The position numbers were made by a program, and so were the translations under genes. Shown one piece after another: positions 26,892 to 36,176 of a stretch of 64,000 bases of DNA. Source of the stretch: GCA-2683825 sp965662355 (GTDB lineage Bacteria; Planctomycetota; UBA1135; GCA-002686595); contig CBFIHP010000001.1 in NCBI GenBank assembly GCA_965662355.1, positions 310,001 to 374,000 on the forward strand, given 5' to 3'. Numbering within the stretch: the stretch's first letter is position 1; every line of letters begins with the position of its first letter. The notes under the pieces are model-generated. The model saw only the letters and a program-made list of their open reading frames with translations. It was not told the origin of the DNA and did not search any database.

Positions 26892-28814
26892 CTAGATGAC
26901 GTTCACAACCTCGGCGAGGATTTCGTCTTGCACCGTGATCACCCGCGCATTGGCTTGAAAGCCCCTTTGCGCTTCGATCAGGTGCACGAACTCGACGGCC
27001 GTGTCCACGTTCGAGGTTTCGAGGGCACCGCCCACGACCCCGGCCGCTCCGTTCTGACCGCCGTTGCCAATGACCAGCGCTCCCGTGTTCGGTGTCTGCC
27101 GTAGCAGCCCTTCCCCCAGATCCTCGAGTGCGGATTGGTTGGGGAAACGGGCTACACCGAAGCTACCGAGTTGTTGCGTCTGGCCATTGGAGAAGAAGCC
27201 CTCGATGATTCCATTGTCGAGGACCTGCACATTGGTCAGCTCACCCGAACCATAGCCGTCTTGAAAGTCGGCGATGACGTCAGGGTCGCTACCAAACTGA
27301 GTCAAGCCTTCGAAAAGGCCCGAGGTGCCCAAGTCCAGATTCATGATCTGGGACGTTAGAGCACCGAATTGCAGCTCGATCTGACCGCTGGTCGGCGTCA
27401 AAATCGAACCGTTCTCGTTGAAGGTGATACCGGAAACCGTGCCCTGGACTACGGTGCCCTCCGATGGGGGTACCGATACGCTCAGGTCCCAGGTTCCATC
27501 GACCTGGCGCTCGTAGGTGAACGTCAGGATGTGCGAAGTGCCGTTCACATCGAAGACCTCGACCGAGCTCGTCAACATGTCCGGACCCGCGCCGTCGGTC
27601 GTCACGGAAAAGAACGACTGACTCCAGGCCGCGGAACCAGCCTGGTTCGCGCCGTCGCTGATGGCCAGGGAAAGATCCCCCTCGCCCGTCGCATCCGCAG
27701 TCAGGGTAATCTGGCCGCTGACCGCATCGAAGGCCGCGGTGGACTGGGAGAACTGCGCGTTCATGAAGCTCACGAGGTCATTGACCGTCGTGCCATCGGT
27801 TCCATAAACGAAACTGGCAATGACCGGAGATCCGTCAGCATCCGTGGCCGAAATCTGAATGAGATCGCCCGAGGCGTAGTCGGAAAGGTTCAGCGTCAGA
27901 TCGTTCAGGTCCGTCGCGCCCGTGGCCAGGGATTCTGTTCCCTGTACGAAATCGGCGAGCCCCACGAGCCCCTTCAGGTCGCGGCCTGGCGAACCGGGGC
28001 TAACCCGAATCGTCGAAGCCTTTCCTGAGAGATCGCTGGCCAGGACAACTTCACCACCGGTTCCCGGGGATGCGAGCACGTGGTCGGTCTGCGCGTTGAT
28101 CGCGGTGGCGATATCTGTCGCTGTCAAAGGTGTGCCCGTTCCCTGTATGGAAACCTCTTTGGGAGCACCATTGTTCACGATCAACTCCATCGTCCACGTC
28201 TCGCCGTTGGGGATGAAGAAGCCGCCGGTGACGCTACCGGCCATCTGCGCAGCGCTGCCTTCGGAGAGCGGCGTCCCCATCGAGAGCTGCTCGCCCACGG
28301 GTCCTGTGACCACGGCCGGCAGGTTTCCTGAAAACCCGATCTCCGACGTCGCCCTGGGAGCCTGCACCTGGTTCGGGTCGATCTGGAAGGTGGCTCCGGT
28401 CGAATCGTTGACGCGCAAGCCCGTCCGCAGGTCGACCATGTTGTTGCTGCCATCCAACCCAAACGTGCCGACGCGGGTGTAGAAGTTGGTGCTCCCGTCC
28501 GTCAGAGAAAAGAACCCCTGGCCCTGTAGCGCAAGATCGAATGTGCGACCGGTCTGGTTGAGCGCGCCCTGTTCGAAACTGCGATCGACAGCGGCCAGTT
28601 GCGTCCCGATGCCTTTTTGCAGGGGGTTCGTGCCGCCAAGGTTGGAGGTAGGGGCCGTCGCGGGACGTACCGTGACGGAGAGAAGCTCCGAAAACACAGC
28701 GCGCGACGACTTGAAGCCCGTCGTATTCGCGTTGGCCAGGTTGTTACCGATGACGTCGAGCCATCCCTGGTGTGCGCGGAGAGCACCGAGTGCTGCGATA
28801 AATGCGGTTGCCAT
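26892..28814 (-). CDS. flgE: Flagellar hook protein
   Basis: The 640-residue protein starts MATAFIAALGALRAHQGWLD and has the rod/hook motif VIGNNLANANTTGFKSSR, DLALQGQGFFSL, and a C-terminal helix with GGALETSNVDTAVEFVHLI ending in VQDEILAEVVNVI. It forms the hook, the universal joint. It is much longer than E. coli FlgE (about 402 residues), with added outer domains in the middle, a common feature outside enterics. It lies 18 bases after flgD and is followed by a strong terminator. Confidence 0.93.
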   Translation of the reverse strand: MATAFIAALGALRAHQGWLDVIGNNLANANTTGFKSSRAVFSELLSVTVRPATAPTSNLGGTNPLQKGIGTQLAAVDRSFEQGALNQTGRTFDLALQGQGFFSLTDGSTNFYTRVGTFGLDGSNNMVDLRTGLRVNDSTGATFQIDPNQVQAPRATSEIGFSGNLPAVVTGPVGEQLSMGTPLSEGSAAQMAGSVTGGFFIPNGETWTMELIVNNGAPKEVSIQGTGTPLTATDIATAINAQTDHVLASPGTGGEVVLASDLSGKASTIRVSPGSPGRDLKGLVGLADFVQGTESLATGATDLNDLTLNLSDYASGDLIQISATDADGSPVIASFVYGTDGTTVNDLVSFMNAQFSQSTAAFDAVSGQITLTADATGEGDLSLAISDGANQAGSAAWSQSFFSVTTDGAGPDMLTSSVEVFDVNGTSHILTFTYERQVDGTWDLSVSVPPSEGTVVQGTVSGITFNENGSILTPTSGQIELQFGALTSQIMNLDLGTSGLFEGLTQFGSDPDVIADFQDGYGSGELTNVQVLDNGIIEGFFSNGQTQQLGSFGVARFPNQSALEDLGEGLLRQTPNTGALVIGNGGQNGAAGVVGGALETSNVDTAVEFVHLIEAQRGFQANARVITVQDEILAEVVNVI

Positions 28815-28832
28815 GGATCGATCCCTGAGGGG

Positions 28833-29399
28833 CTAGGACTCCACTTTCGTTTCGTCCGCCAGCATGGCTTCGCTGTTCCTGCCCATCATCGTGGACATCT
28901 CGGCGCCCGTACCCATTTTCATGGCCGTGTCCATGTCCATGTCACCCATGTCCATGTCCTCCATGTCCATCATCTCGCCGAGGATCTCGTTCACTGCGCC
29001 CAACGGGACTTCCTCATCGTCGACACGCAACATGGCCATGCCGTCCTCGATGATGACCGAATCGACGGAGCCGTTCTTCATTGAACCTGTTTCCGGGTCT
29101 GTCCAGTTGATCGTCTTGCCGATCAATGCGCTCGACTGCGTCATCTGCGAGAGCATTGCGTTGGACTTGTTCATGGTCATCATGGCCATGAGGTTCGTGT
29201 TCATCTCCTCCATCTCTTCCAGAGAAGTGAACGTCGCCAACTGAGACAGGAAGTCCTCGTTTCCGGTCGGATTCAGCGGGTCCTGGTGCTCGAGCTTGGC
29301 TACCAGAAGCTGCATGAAGGCGTCCTTGTCGACCTTCTGGGTGCCTCGCATGGGGGCCATGGAAACAGGGTCGGTGGCGTTGATACCTGAAATGCTCAT
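28833..29399 (-). CDS. flgD: Hook capping protein with Met/Asp-rich tail
   Basis: The 188-residue protein has the FlgD N-terminal capping region: KDAFMQLLVAKLEHQDPLNP, then ATFTSLEEMEEMNTNL. A following ALIGKTINWTDPETG segment resembles the Tudor/Fn3-like scaffold of FlgD. The last 55 residues are unusual, with alternating Met and Asp/Glu in EMMDMEDMDMGDMDMD. The DNA there (28921-28980) consists of near-repeats of tccatg. FlgD caps the hook during FlgE polymerisation. The gene lies between fliK and flgE, a common order. Confidence 0.88.
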   Translation of the reverse strand: MSISGINATDPVSMAPMRGTQKVDKDAFMQLLVAKLEHQDPLNPTGNEDFLSQLATFTSLEEMEEMNTNLMAMMTMNKSNAMLSQMTQSSALIGKTINWTDPETGSMKNGSVDSVIIEDGMAMLRVDDEEVPLGAVNEILGEMMDMEDMDMGDMDMDTAMKMGTGAEMSTMMGRNSEAMLADETKVES

Positions 29400-29414
29400 T
29401 CTCTCTCGTCTTTC

Positions 29415-30494
29415 TCAAGCGTAAGTGTCGATCCCATCCTCGTTCAGCGAAACACTCCTCGGCGGTGGCGAGGGTTCATCGTGTTGCTGGTCGTGGAGAA
29501 GGTTTGTCGGTTTGCGCTCGGGGAAGGGCCTCCCTTCGAAGGGCTCGAAGGGGCTATCGGATGTTTCTTCCCGGAACCCAAGTTCCAATTCAATGGTGTC
29601 TGCCTCGATGCCTCGCTCGCCAAACAGCTCGCGCAGCTCGGCCAACTTGGGCTCGAGCGCATCGAGGGTTTCCTGTCGCTCAGCGCGAACGTGGGCGCCA
29701 AGTTTGCCGCCTCGATAGGACAGACGGATCCAGAGCCTGCCGAGCTCGGCAGGTTCGAGATCCAAGGTGATCTGCGAGGCTCCCGGCGCCATGTTCATGC
29801 GGATCTGGCGCATGATTTCGTTGGCGCGATCGACTAATTCAGGATCACTCAAAGCCTGCCCCGGACCCGCGGGACCGGGGCCTGAGGAGCCCTTCGCTGT
29901 CGATCCACGGGCAGCGTTCAGGAAGGCCTGGGTCGGCGACTCGGGGCGGGCCTCGCTGACCGCGGTGACCGGTTGCATGTTGGAGTGCTTGGCGACCTCG
30001 AAGGAAGTAGCCATGCGCACGAGTTGTGCTGCGTCCATCGCCGCCACACCCGGCTCGAGGGGACTCTCCGACACGCCGGGCAGCGATGGCTCGGACGCGG
30101 TCGGTGTGGGAGAAGACGCGGCTCGGGTCATCCCCATCCCTTCCTTATGTTGGTGCGGCTGTCGCAGCCCGAGCTCCTCGGGAGTCGTGGTCGCCAACGG
30201 CTCCGTGATCGGCGAGGTCGCCTCATCGATCATGTCCGTGACTTCGTCAGAGTCACCTTCGGAGGGAGCTTCGCTGGCACGCTGGCCTTCGAAGGAACTA
30301 CGTCGTGTCTCGCGCCGTACACGAACGGCGTCCTGACGCGATTCGATCGAGCGTTCGCCGCCTTGACGGGCGATCGCCTGATCCACTTCGGTGGCAAATA
30401 GCTCACCGGAGTCTGGGGGGGAGGTGGCGAAGAGCCGCCCCGTGCCGAGCGGCTCTTCGCTGATCCCCGTGATGGGACTCATAGGGGTCTTCAC
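29415..30494 (-). CDS. fliK: Flagellar hook-length control protein
   Basis: The 359-residue protein has a long, low-complexity N-terminal part rich in Ser, Pro, Glu and Thr (about 1-225). It is followed by a conserved Flg_hook C-terminal domain (about 230-320) with ITLDLEPAELGRLWIRLSYR and a second strand-helix LELREL-type region near GIEADTIELE. This is the FliK molecular-ruler layout: the disordered part measures hook length and the folded part switches export specificity. The listed start is GTG 30494; an ATG at 30482 (MSPITG) is also possible and would give a longer leader after the sigma-54-like site. flgD follows 15 bases later. Confidence 0.88.
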   Translation of the reverse strand: MKTPMSPITGISEEPLGTGRLFATSPPDSGELFATEVDQAIARQGGERSIESRQDAVRVRRETRRSSFEGQRASEAPSEGDSDEVTDMIDEATSPITEPLATTTPEELGLRQPHQHKEGMGMTRAASSPTPTASEPSLPGVSESPLEPGVAAMDAAQLVRMATSFEVAKHSNMQPVTAVSEARPESPTQAFLNAARGSTAKGSSGPGPAGPGQALSDPELVDRANEIMRQIRMNMAPGASQITLDLEPAELGRLWIRLSYRGGKLGAHVRAERQETLDALEPKLAELRELFGERGIEADTIELELGFREETSDSPFEPFEGRPFPERKPTNLLHDQQHDEPSPPPRSVSLNEDGIDTYA

Positions 30495-30508
30495 GACACC
30501 CCTTGAGG

Positions 30509-30524
30509 AGCAATGCTCATGCCA
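30509..30524 (-). promoter_or_regulatory. Sigma-54-like promoter of fliK-flgD-flgE
   Basis: On the minus strand this is TGGCATGAGCATTGCT: TGGCAT, five bases, TTGCT. It shares every conserved position with the element before flgF. Predicted +1 is about 30498, upstream of either possible fliK start. Confidence 0.6.
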
Positions 30525-30904
30525 AGTCCGGCGCTACACACAAACCACCCTGGAAGGTGCGCAAAGGAGGATTCGATGCTCAGCGAATCGTTGAGTGGAT
30601 CGCGCGCAGTGCGCACTTTTCCAGGTGGGTAAGAACTCGCTTCGATTCGAGGGCCCGTTCGCCCTGACTCCGGGGGGTGTTCTTACCGGGCTCGTGCACC
30701 CTTGCGCTCGTGCGTAGTGGTCATTCTTTTCCCGATCCAGGGCGTAGAGCGCCTCGAACGCTCGATCCGGGCTCCCGCAGGGCGTGGAGCGTGCCTTTCT
30801 TTCTCCCCTCTCGCGAAGCCCGTATATAAATGTAGGAAGAGGTTTCCGGCGGTTCCGGGCCCTACTCGGGGAACCCGAGCCTACTCTGCACCGTCTGAAT
30901 GTGT

Positions 30905-30931
30905 TTTCCAGGCGTCGTATGCCCCTGGAAA
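30905..30931. promoter_or_regulatory. Operator-like inverted repeat upstream of the cytochrome gene
   Basis: TTTCCAGG at 30905-30912 is the exact inverse complement of CCTGGAAA at 30924-30931, with an 11-base spacer (centre-to-centre about two helical turns). It lies 55 bases before the cytochrome gene start. It could bind a dimeric repressor or form an RNA hairpin; no regulator is identified. Confidence 0.4.
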
Positions 30932-30985
30932 CGCCCCCGCAGCACAAGAAGCACAGCATCGATCGCTAGCCATCATTCCACAGAC

Positions 30986-33874
30986 ATGACGCGTCGCGCC
31001 CTTTCTCTCCTTTGTGCCCTGGGCCTCTTGGCCTCCACGCAAGCCGCCCAATCTCGAGTTGCCGCGGTTGCGGTCAACCCCTTGAACCAGACCGAGGTCT
31101 GGGTTTGCAACCGTGCCAACGCTTCGGTTTCGATCATCGATGTCGTGTCCCAGGCGGTCACCGAGATCGACGTCGGTGTCTGGCCGCGCTCGTTGGCCTT
31201 TTCTGCCGACGGATCGAAGGTCTTCGTCGCGAACCAGCGGGGCAACGTCCCGGTGGATCGCAACTTCGTCACGCCATTCAACGGCACGGAGATTCGCGGA
31301 ACGATCTCGATCATCGACACGACCATGCTCACCGTCACACAGACGCTGACGAACGTCGGGACCGAGCCCTACGGTTTGGTCCTCGCTCCGAACGGCGAGT
31401 ACTTCGCGGTCACCGGGCACCGCTCGGGCACGGTCAAGTTCTACGACTCTGACGCGCCCCACGCCGAACTGGCCAGCTTCCAGTACGACCGGTCGCTGAA
31501 CTTCATCCCCATGGGCAGCACGCGCGACGATGTCGATTCAAACAACGACTGGATCGCCGATCTCGACGAGCCGCGCGCCATGGTCATCACGGCCGACTCG
31601 TCGCGGGCCTTCGTCACGCACAGCCTGCCGGGCTTCGTTTCCGTGCTGGACGTCACGCTGGATGGCGGCGGAAAGCCGACGTCGGCGACGCTGAACACCA
31701 AGATCGACCTGAACATCTATCCGTTCCACCCGATCTTCAACCCGGTGCCGGTTCAAGTGCTGCAAAGCCAGGGAACGCCGCGCTTCCTCGATGACATCGA
31801 CATCTCGCCCGACGGTATGCACCTCCTGGTGCCCCACGTCCTGCATAACATCAACCACGACGTGAATCACGACTTCGGTCCGGGTCTCGCGGGTGCTTTC
31901 GCCAACCGGGTCTACCCCGCGCTCTCGATCGTCGATGCCTCGATGCTCAGCTTCGGCGACATGGCCGACGATTCCGAGCGGCTGCACCACGAGCTCTCGG
32001 ACAGCCTGACCCCGGCCGAGCTGATTCCGTATGGCGGAGCCGGCCACGAGATCTCCACGGGCATCATCAGCATGGGTGCCACGGGCACTCCGACACTGGG
32101 ATCGACGCTGGACTTCACGACGACGGGTACGGATCCGGCTGACTTCCACCTGTACTTCTTCAGCCTGTTCCAGATCAACGCCCCGACGCCGCTGGGAACG
32201 CTCTTGACGATGCCGAACAATCTCTTCGGCACGTTGGCCCCGACCGCCTCGATCGGCATCCCGAACGACCCGGCACTGATCGGACGTTCCGGATACTTCC
32301 AGGTTGCGGTCTACCAGCAAGGGTCGCTGCTTCTGCTGGGGCTATCGAACGGTCTCGAAGTCTTCATCCACGACGAAGGGTTCGCTCCGGGCACGATGGG
32401 CTATCGCGCGGGTCACCCCGGGCGTGCGCTCTACAACGCCGATGGCGATCGCGCCATCATGCTGAACCGTGGCTCGGAAGATGTCTTCCTCTACAACGTG
32501 GACGGCAGCGAACTGACCCTGCAGACGGTCTTCCCGCCGCGTCACAACTTCGTCGAGCGCCCGGCCCTCGACACGGGTTCCCCGATGGGCGACCTACCCC
32601 TGGGCATGGTCTTGGTCGACGACGCAACGACCTCCAACCGTGACTCGCTGGTGTACATCATCAACGAGACGTCGCGCACGCTTTCGGGCCTACGGGTCGA
32701 TTGGGACACCGGCGTCATCACGCAGGAGATCGGACAGATCTCGACGCTGGTCGGCGCTGACGAGTACGAAATGGAACAGCTGATCGGCCAAGAGCTGTTC
32801 GAAGATGCCTCGCGTCCCCAGACCTCGGGCAACTTCAACAACTCCTGTGGCTCGTGCCACTTCGAGGGCGGCGCGGACGGCAACGTCTGGCAACGCCCCG
32901 CGGGCCCGCGCAGCACGATGCCGATGTATGGCGGCACAGGCCTGACCGGCCTGATCCTGTGGAAGGGCGTGCGCATCAACCTCGGCGAGACCGGACCGAT
33001 GTTCGGCGGCGAGAACGGTGGACACGGACTGCTCACGGATCTCGAGCAGCAAGGCCTCACGAACTATCACGAGATCATCCCCGTTCCGCTGAACCCGAAC
33101 CTGGATCCGATCACCGGGGACTACTCGACGAATGCGGCGCTCGGCAAGGATCTCTTCCACGGCACGAACGACACGGGGCTGAACCCGACGAACCGATCCG
33201 CCGGATGCGCGGATTGCCACCCCGATTTCAATGAAACGGCGATGGAGGTCCGCGGCTATACGGTCGACCACCTGAACCCGTTGCTGACCTCGGGCGAGAA
33301 CCTCGGGGCACTCGACCCCGACTGCTTCTCCCTGCGCGAAAACCTCGTGCAGGAGAACGTGCGGAACGTGAACTCGGGCGCCAATGTCGACAACGACAAC
33401 AACGGGATCCCCGAGATCGATCGCAACGCCGACGGCTTCGACGACCGCGAGACCTACGCCATCATGAACGATGATGACGATGACGACTTCACCCGCGACG
33501 ATCCCAACGGTTACCTTTGTCCGCTGGATCCGATGGACCCCATGGGCCCGTTGCGCGTCTTCACCCGCGGGCCGGCTGGCTTCTCGGTCCCGACGAAACT
33601 GGGCGTGTTCTCCACGGGCCCGTATTTCCATGACCACTCGCTCTCCTCTCTGCGGGCGGTCTTGGATCCGAAGTCCCAGTTGAACGATCCGGTCTATGGC
33701 AATCCGACCTATCCCAGCGTCAACAAGTTCTTCAACGAGTTCCACGACATACGTGGTGACGACACCTTCGTGGTGAGCGCCTCCAAGGTCCAGCTGACCC
33801 TGCAGACGATCGCTTCCGGCAGCACCTTCGACGCGGATATCCTGGCTCTACTCGAGTACATCCAGTCGCTGTAG
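30986..33874 (+). CDS. Exported beta-propeller / dihaem cytochrome c peroxidase-like protein
   Basis: The start at ATG 30986 gives MTRRALSLLCALGLLAS, a Sec signal peptide; longer frames lack one. The mature part of the 962-residue protein begins with YVTN-like beta-propeller repeats (VWVCNRANASVSIID, then AFSADGSKVFVAN and VLAPNGEYFAVTG). The C-terminal third has two c-type haem sites, CGSCH at 621-625 and CADCH at 741-745, plus FSTGPYFHDHSLSSLRAVL, typical of the cytochrome c peroxidase/MauG superfamily. Asp/Asn-rich calcium-binding-like segments lie near residues 185 and 815-850. It should be periplasmic or surface exposed and redox active. Substrate and partner are unknown. Confidence 0.82.
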   Translation: MTRRALSLLCALGLLASTQAAQSRVAAVAVNPLNQTEVWVCNRANASVSIIDVVSQAVTEIDVGVWPRSLAFSADGSKVFVANQRGNVPVDRNFVTPFNGTEIRGTISIIDTTMLTVTQTLTNVGTEPYGLVLAPNGEYFAVTGHRSGTVKFYDSDAPHAELASFQYDRSLNFIPMGSTRDDVDSNNDWIADLDEPRAMVITADSSRAFVTHSLPGFVSVLDVTLDGGGKPTSATLNTKIDLNIYPFHPIFNPVPVQVLQSQGTPRFLDDIDISPDGMHLLVPHVLHNINHDVNHDFGPGLAGAFANRVYPALSIVDASMLSFGDMADDSERLHHELSDSLTPAELIPYGGAGHEISTGIISMGATGTPTLGSTLDFTTTGTDPADFHLYFFSLFQINAPTPLGTLLTMPNNLFGTLAPTASIGIPNDPALIGRSGYFQVAVYQQGSLLLLGLSNGLEVFIHDEGFAPGTMGYRAGHPGRALYNADGDRAIMLNRGSEDVFLYNVDGSELTLQTVFPPRHNFVERPALDTGSPMGDLPLGMVLVDDATTSNRDSLVYIINETSRTLSGLRVDWDTGVITQEIGQISTLVGADEYEMEQLIGQELFEDASRPQTSGNFNNSCGSCHFEGGADGNVWQRPAGPRSTMPMYGGTGLTGLILWKGVRINLGETGPMFGGENGGHGLLTDLEQQGLTNYHEIIPVPLNPNLDPITGDYSTNAALGKDLFHGTNDTGLNPTNRSAGCADCHPDFNETAMEVRGYTVDHLNPLLTSGENLGALDPDCFSLRENLVQENVRNVNSGANVDNDNNGIPEIDRNADGFDDRETYAIMNDDDDDDFTRDDPNGYLCPLDPMDPMGPLRVFTRGPAGFSVPTKLGVFSTGPYFHDHSLSSLRAVLDPKSQLNDPVYGNPTYPSVNKFFNEFHDIRGDDTFVVSASKVQLTLQTIASGSTFDADILALLEYIQSL

Positions 33875-33914
33875 TCTCGCTACCAAACGGGCCAGCTTCG
33901 ATGCCGCCCCGAAA

Positions 33915-33967
33915 CCGAACAGGCCCCGCGCCCGTCCATTTGGCGAGCGCGGGGCCTTACCGTTCGG
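33915..33967. terminator. Bidirectional terminator-like hairpin
   Basis: AGGCCCCGCGC (33921-33931) pairs perfectly with GCGCGGGGCCT (33947-33957), and CCGAAC/GTTCGG extends the stem outside. It lies between the convergent cytochrome gene and the next gene on the minus strand. It lacks a long T run but is by far the strongest hairpin there. Confidence 0.6.
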
Positions 33968-33984
33968 CGGTAGGATGAAAACCG

Positions 33985-34962
33985 CTAGAGGGAACTCAGC
34001 ACAACGCCGGTAGTACTCGACGAGACCGCTTGCTCGACCCGCGTTCGTGCTTCAAGAAGAAGCCCGTTCGTCTGGTCGAAGGCCAAGGCCCCGTTCAGCA
34101 CATTTAGCGCCTGCCGAAACGACTGTTGCACGATGTGCAGACTGCTCTGATTGAGAGCCGTCGTAGCGTGCAGGTCGAGGAGGTCGCGCTCCATATCCAT
34201 GGCCGCGTGCTCGAACGCACGTTCGTGGCCATCGGTTTCGCGCATTCGGTCCAGCAAGCGAAGGGCGCGTTTGATGTCCTTCACCGCAGATCTGTAGTCG
34301 CGCTGCGAGCGGCTGCTGCTTCTCGTGTGTAGCAGGCCGTCGCGGTTTTTCTTCTTCGCTCGCTCATAGTACTTTCGCACACGAGCAAATGTCGGATAGG
34401 CGTCTTCGACAAAATACGGCTTGCTGCGCGTAATGTCGGGGAACGTATCCATCAAGGCTATGGCCTTGGCGACGATGTCGAGATCAGGGTGATCGCTGAG
34501 TTCGACCAGGATGTCCTGGGCCTCCCCGAACTTGCCCCTATCGAGCAATTGGCCCGCCGCTCCGAGCCGCTGCTCGGCCTTTACGACGTCGGCGCGCCGA
34601 AGCCCGTCACCTATCTCCTGCCACAGCGATGGACTCAAACGAGAGGCCAGTCGGAAGTGCTTAGCCGCCTCGCGAGGGAGACCGAGCTCGAGCGAGAAAT
34701 TGCCGAGCTCGAGATGACCGACTCCATCCTCCGCGGAGACCGTCAATGAACGCAGCTTGTATTGTGTTCGAGGGGTAAAGTCCGCATACACGAACTGCGT
34801 TACCTCTTTCGAATCACGCATGTCGATCGAGACCTGTGCCCCGTCATCCGTGACCACAGTGCCGGCAACATAGCCGCCAGCATTCAGATAGTAATAGCCG
34901 TGGGTGTTGGAGCTTGCCCCCACAGCGGACACCAACAAAAGTGTGCCCAGGGTTCCGAGCAT
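33985..34962 (-). CDS. Exported helical-repeat protein of unknown function
   Basis: The 325-residue product starts MLGTLGTLLLVSAVGASSN, a likely signal peptide. An AAGGAG ribosome site lies about nine bases upstream of the ATG. Residues 25-85 look like a beta-rich module (YYYLNAGGYVAGTVV). The remainder is helical with TPR-like spacing (LGNFSLELGLPREAAKHF, then LLDRGKFGEAQDIL, then SAVKDIKRALRLLDRM). I recognise no family. It is divergent from the M28 peptidase gene. Confidence 0.65.
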   Translation of the reverse strand: MLGTLGTLLLVSAVGASSNTHGYYYLNAGGYVAGTVVTDDGAQVSIDMRDSKEVTQFVYADFTPRTQYKLRSLTVSAEDGVGHLELGNFSLELGLPREAAKHFRLASRLSPSLWQEIGDGLRRADVVKAEQRLGAAGQLLDRGKFGEAQDILVELSDHPDLDIVAKAIALMDTFPDITRSKPYFVEDAYPTFARVRKYYERAKKKNRDGLLHTRSSSRSQRDYRSAVKDIKRALRLLDRMRETDGHERAFEHAAMDMERDLLDLHATTALNQSSLHIVQQSFRQALNVLNGALAFDQTNGLLLEARTRVEQAVSSSTTGVVLSSL

Positions 34963-35205
34963 TTGGATTTCTCCTTAGATTCCGCACCGATTCAGGAATC
35001 CGGAGACAAAAGGCCCCCGTCCCCTCACCGTCCACCGCCGTCAACATCGACCTGCGGGCGCTCGCAACTACAACGAACCCCAACGAAATGAAGGCTTCTT
35101 ACTCAGACCCAGCGCTGGTTGGCGGAAAGGGATTCCGAACCTCAACGCGGCCAAGAAGACCGCGCCTTCTCGGAAGTAGCACGGTTCGTTGGGTAGGATG
35201 GGAGC

Positions 35206-36171
35206 GTGAAGAAACCGATCATCGCAGGCTCCCTCCTCTACCTCGTGGCGCTCGGCGTCTCCAGCGACTCCCCTGACGTCGAAAAGGGCGGGGTCGGGTC
35301 GATCACGGCGAGCGAGATCGCCGCACATGTCACGCACCTCGCATCCGATGAACTCGAGGGAAGAGAAGCCGGCACGGAGGGTGGGCGCAAGGCGGCCGAG
35401 TACATCGCGAAGGCCTTCGCCTCCTTCGGGCTGAAGCCCATCGACGAGACCGGAGACTTCTTCCAACCCTTCGAGGCGCGTGGTCGGCGCACGGAGAACG
35501 TGGTCGGGTTCCTCGAGGGCTCGCACCCCACTCGCAAGTCCGAAGTCCTCATCATCGGCGCCCACTACGATCACCTGGGCAAGAACAAAGAGACCGGGGC
35601 GATCTATCACGGGGCCGACGACGACGCCTCGGGCACTGCGGTCATGATGGAGCTGGCAGAGGCCTTCGCAAACGACGAGAAGCGACCGGAACGATCGCTC
35701 TTGTTCATGGCCTTCGGTGCCGAGGAGAAAGGGCTGATCGGGTCACGGTTCTACGTCGAGAACCCCTTGCTGCCGATGGAGAAGACGCGCTGGATGGTCA
35801 ACCTGGAAATGATGGGCCGTGGCGACAAGGGCAAGGTGACAGTGATGCTTCTATCGCGGATGCCCGATCCTCTTCTCGACGCGCTCGGTGACGGCGGTGT
35901 CGAGCACGAACTCGACCTTGTCGACGGCGGCCAAGCCCATATCAACTCCGGAGACCAGTACCCGTTCCACAAAGCGGACATCCCGATCCTGTGCTTCTAC
36001 GGCGGCGACAATCATCCCGACTACCACCAGCCCACGGACACCGCTGACAAGATCCAGCCCGAGTGGATGCAGTCGGTCGCGAGGCTCGTCTATCACTCCG
36101 TCGCAGCCTGTGCGAGCGGCGAGGAGATTCCTGGCAGCCTGCTGGAGGAGGAGGGCGCCGAAGCCCGCTGA
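35206..36171 (+). CDS. M28-family zinc aminopeptidase, exported
   Basis: The 321-residue protein starts at GTG, with GGATGGGAG just upstream, and has an N-terminal hydrophobic segment (about 4-20) consistent with export. The two-zinc M28 site is visible: His in GAHYDHLG, bridging Asp in GADDDASG, the Glu pair in GAEEKGLIGS, Glu in NLEMMGR, and His in DYHQPTDTAD. It should release N-terminal amino acids from peptides in the periplasm or outside. The length is normal for the compact subfamily. It shares the strand with the DUF3300 gene downstream. Confidence 0.88.
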   Translation: MKKPIIAGSLLYLVALGVSSDSPDVEKGGVGSITASEIAAHVTHLASDELEGREAGTEGGRKAAEYIAKAFASFGLKPIDETGDFFQPFEARGRRTENVVGFLEGSHPTRKSEVLIIGAHYDHLGKNKETGAIYHGADDDASGTAVMMELAEAFANDEKRPERSLLFMAFGAEEKGLIGSRFYVENPLLPMEKTRWMVNLEMMGRGDKGKVTVMLLSRMPDPLLDALGDGGVEHELDLVDGGQAHINSGDQYPFHKADIPILCFYGGDNHPDYHQPTDTADKIQPEWMQSVARLVYHSVAACASGEEIPGSLLEEEGAEAR

Positions 36172-36176
36172 GCCTC

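Larger units (their letters stand above)
30495..30985. other. Divergent regulatory region, fliK / cytochrome gene
   Basis: This 491-base region holds the fliK promoter at one end. In the middle it has an AT-rich TATATAAAT stretch near 30824-30832 that could be a -10 region for either strand. A perfect 8-bp inverted repeat lies near the cytochrome gene. Short frames crossing it (for example 30702-30989) show no family features. I recognise no small RNA or riboswitch. Confidence 0.5.
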
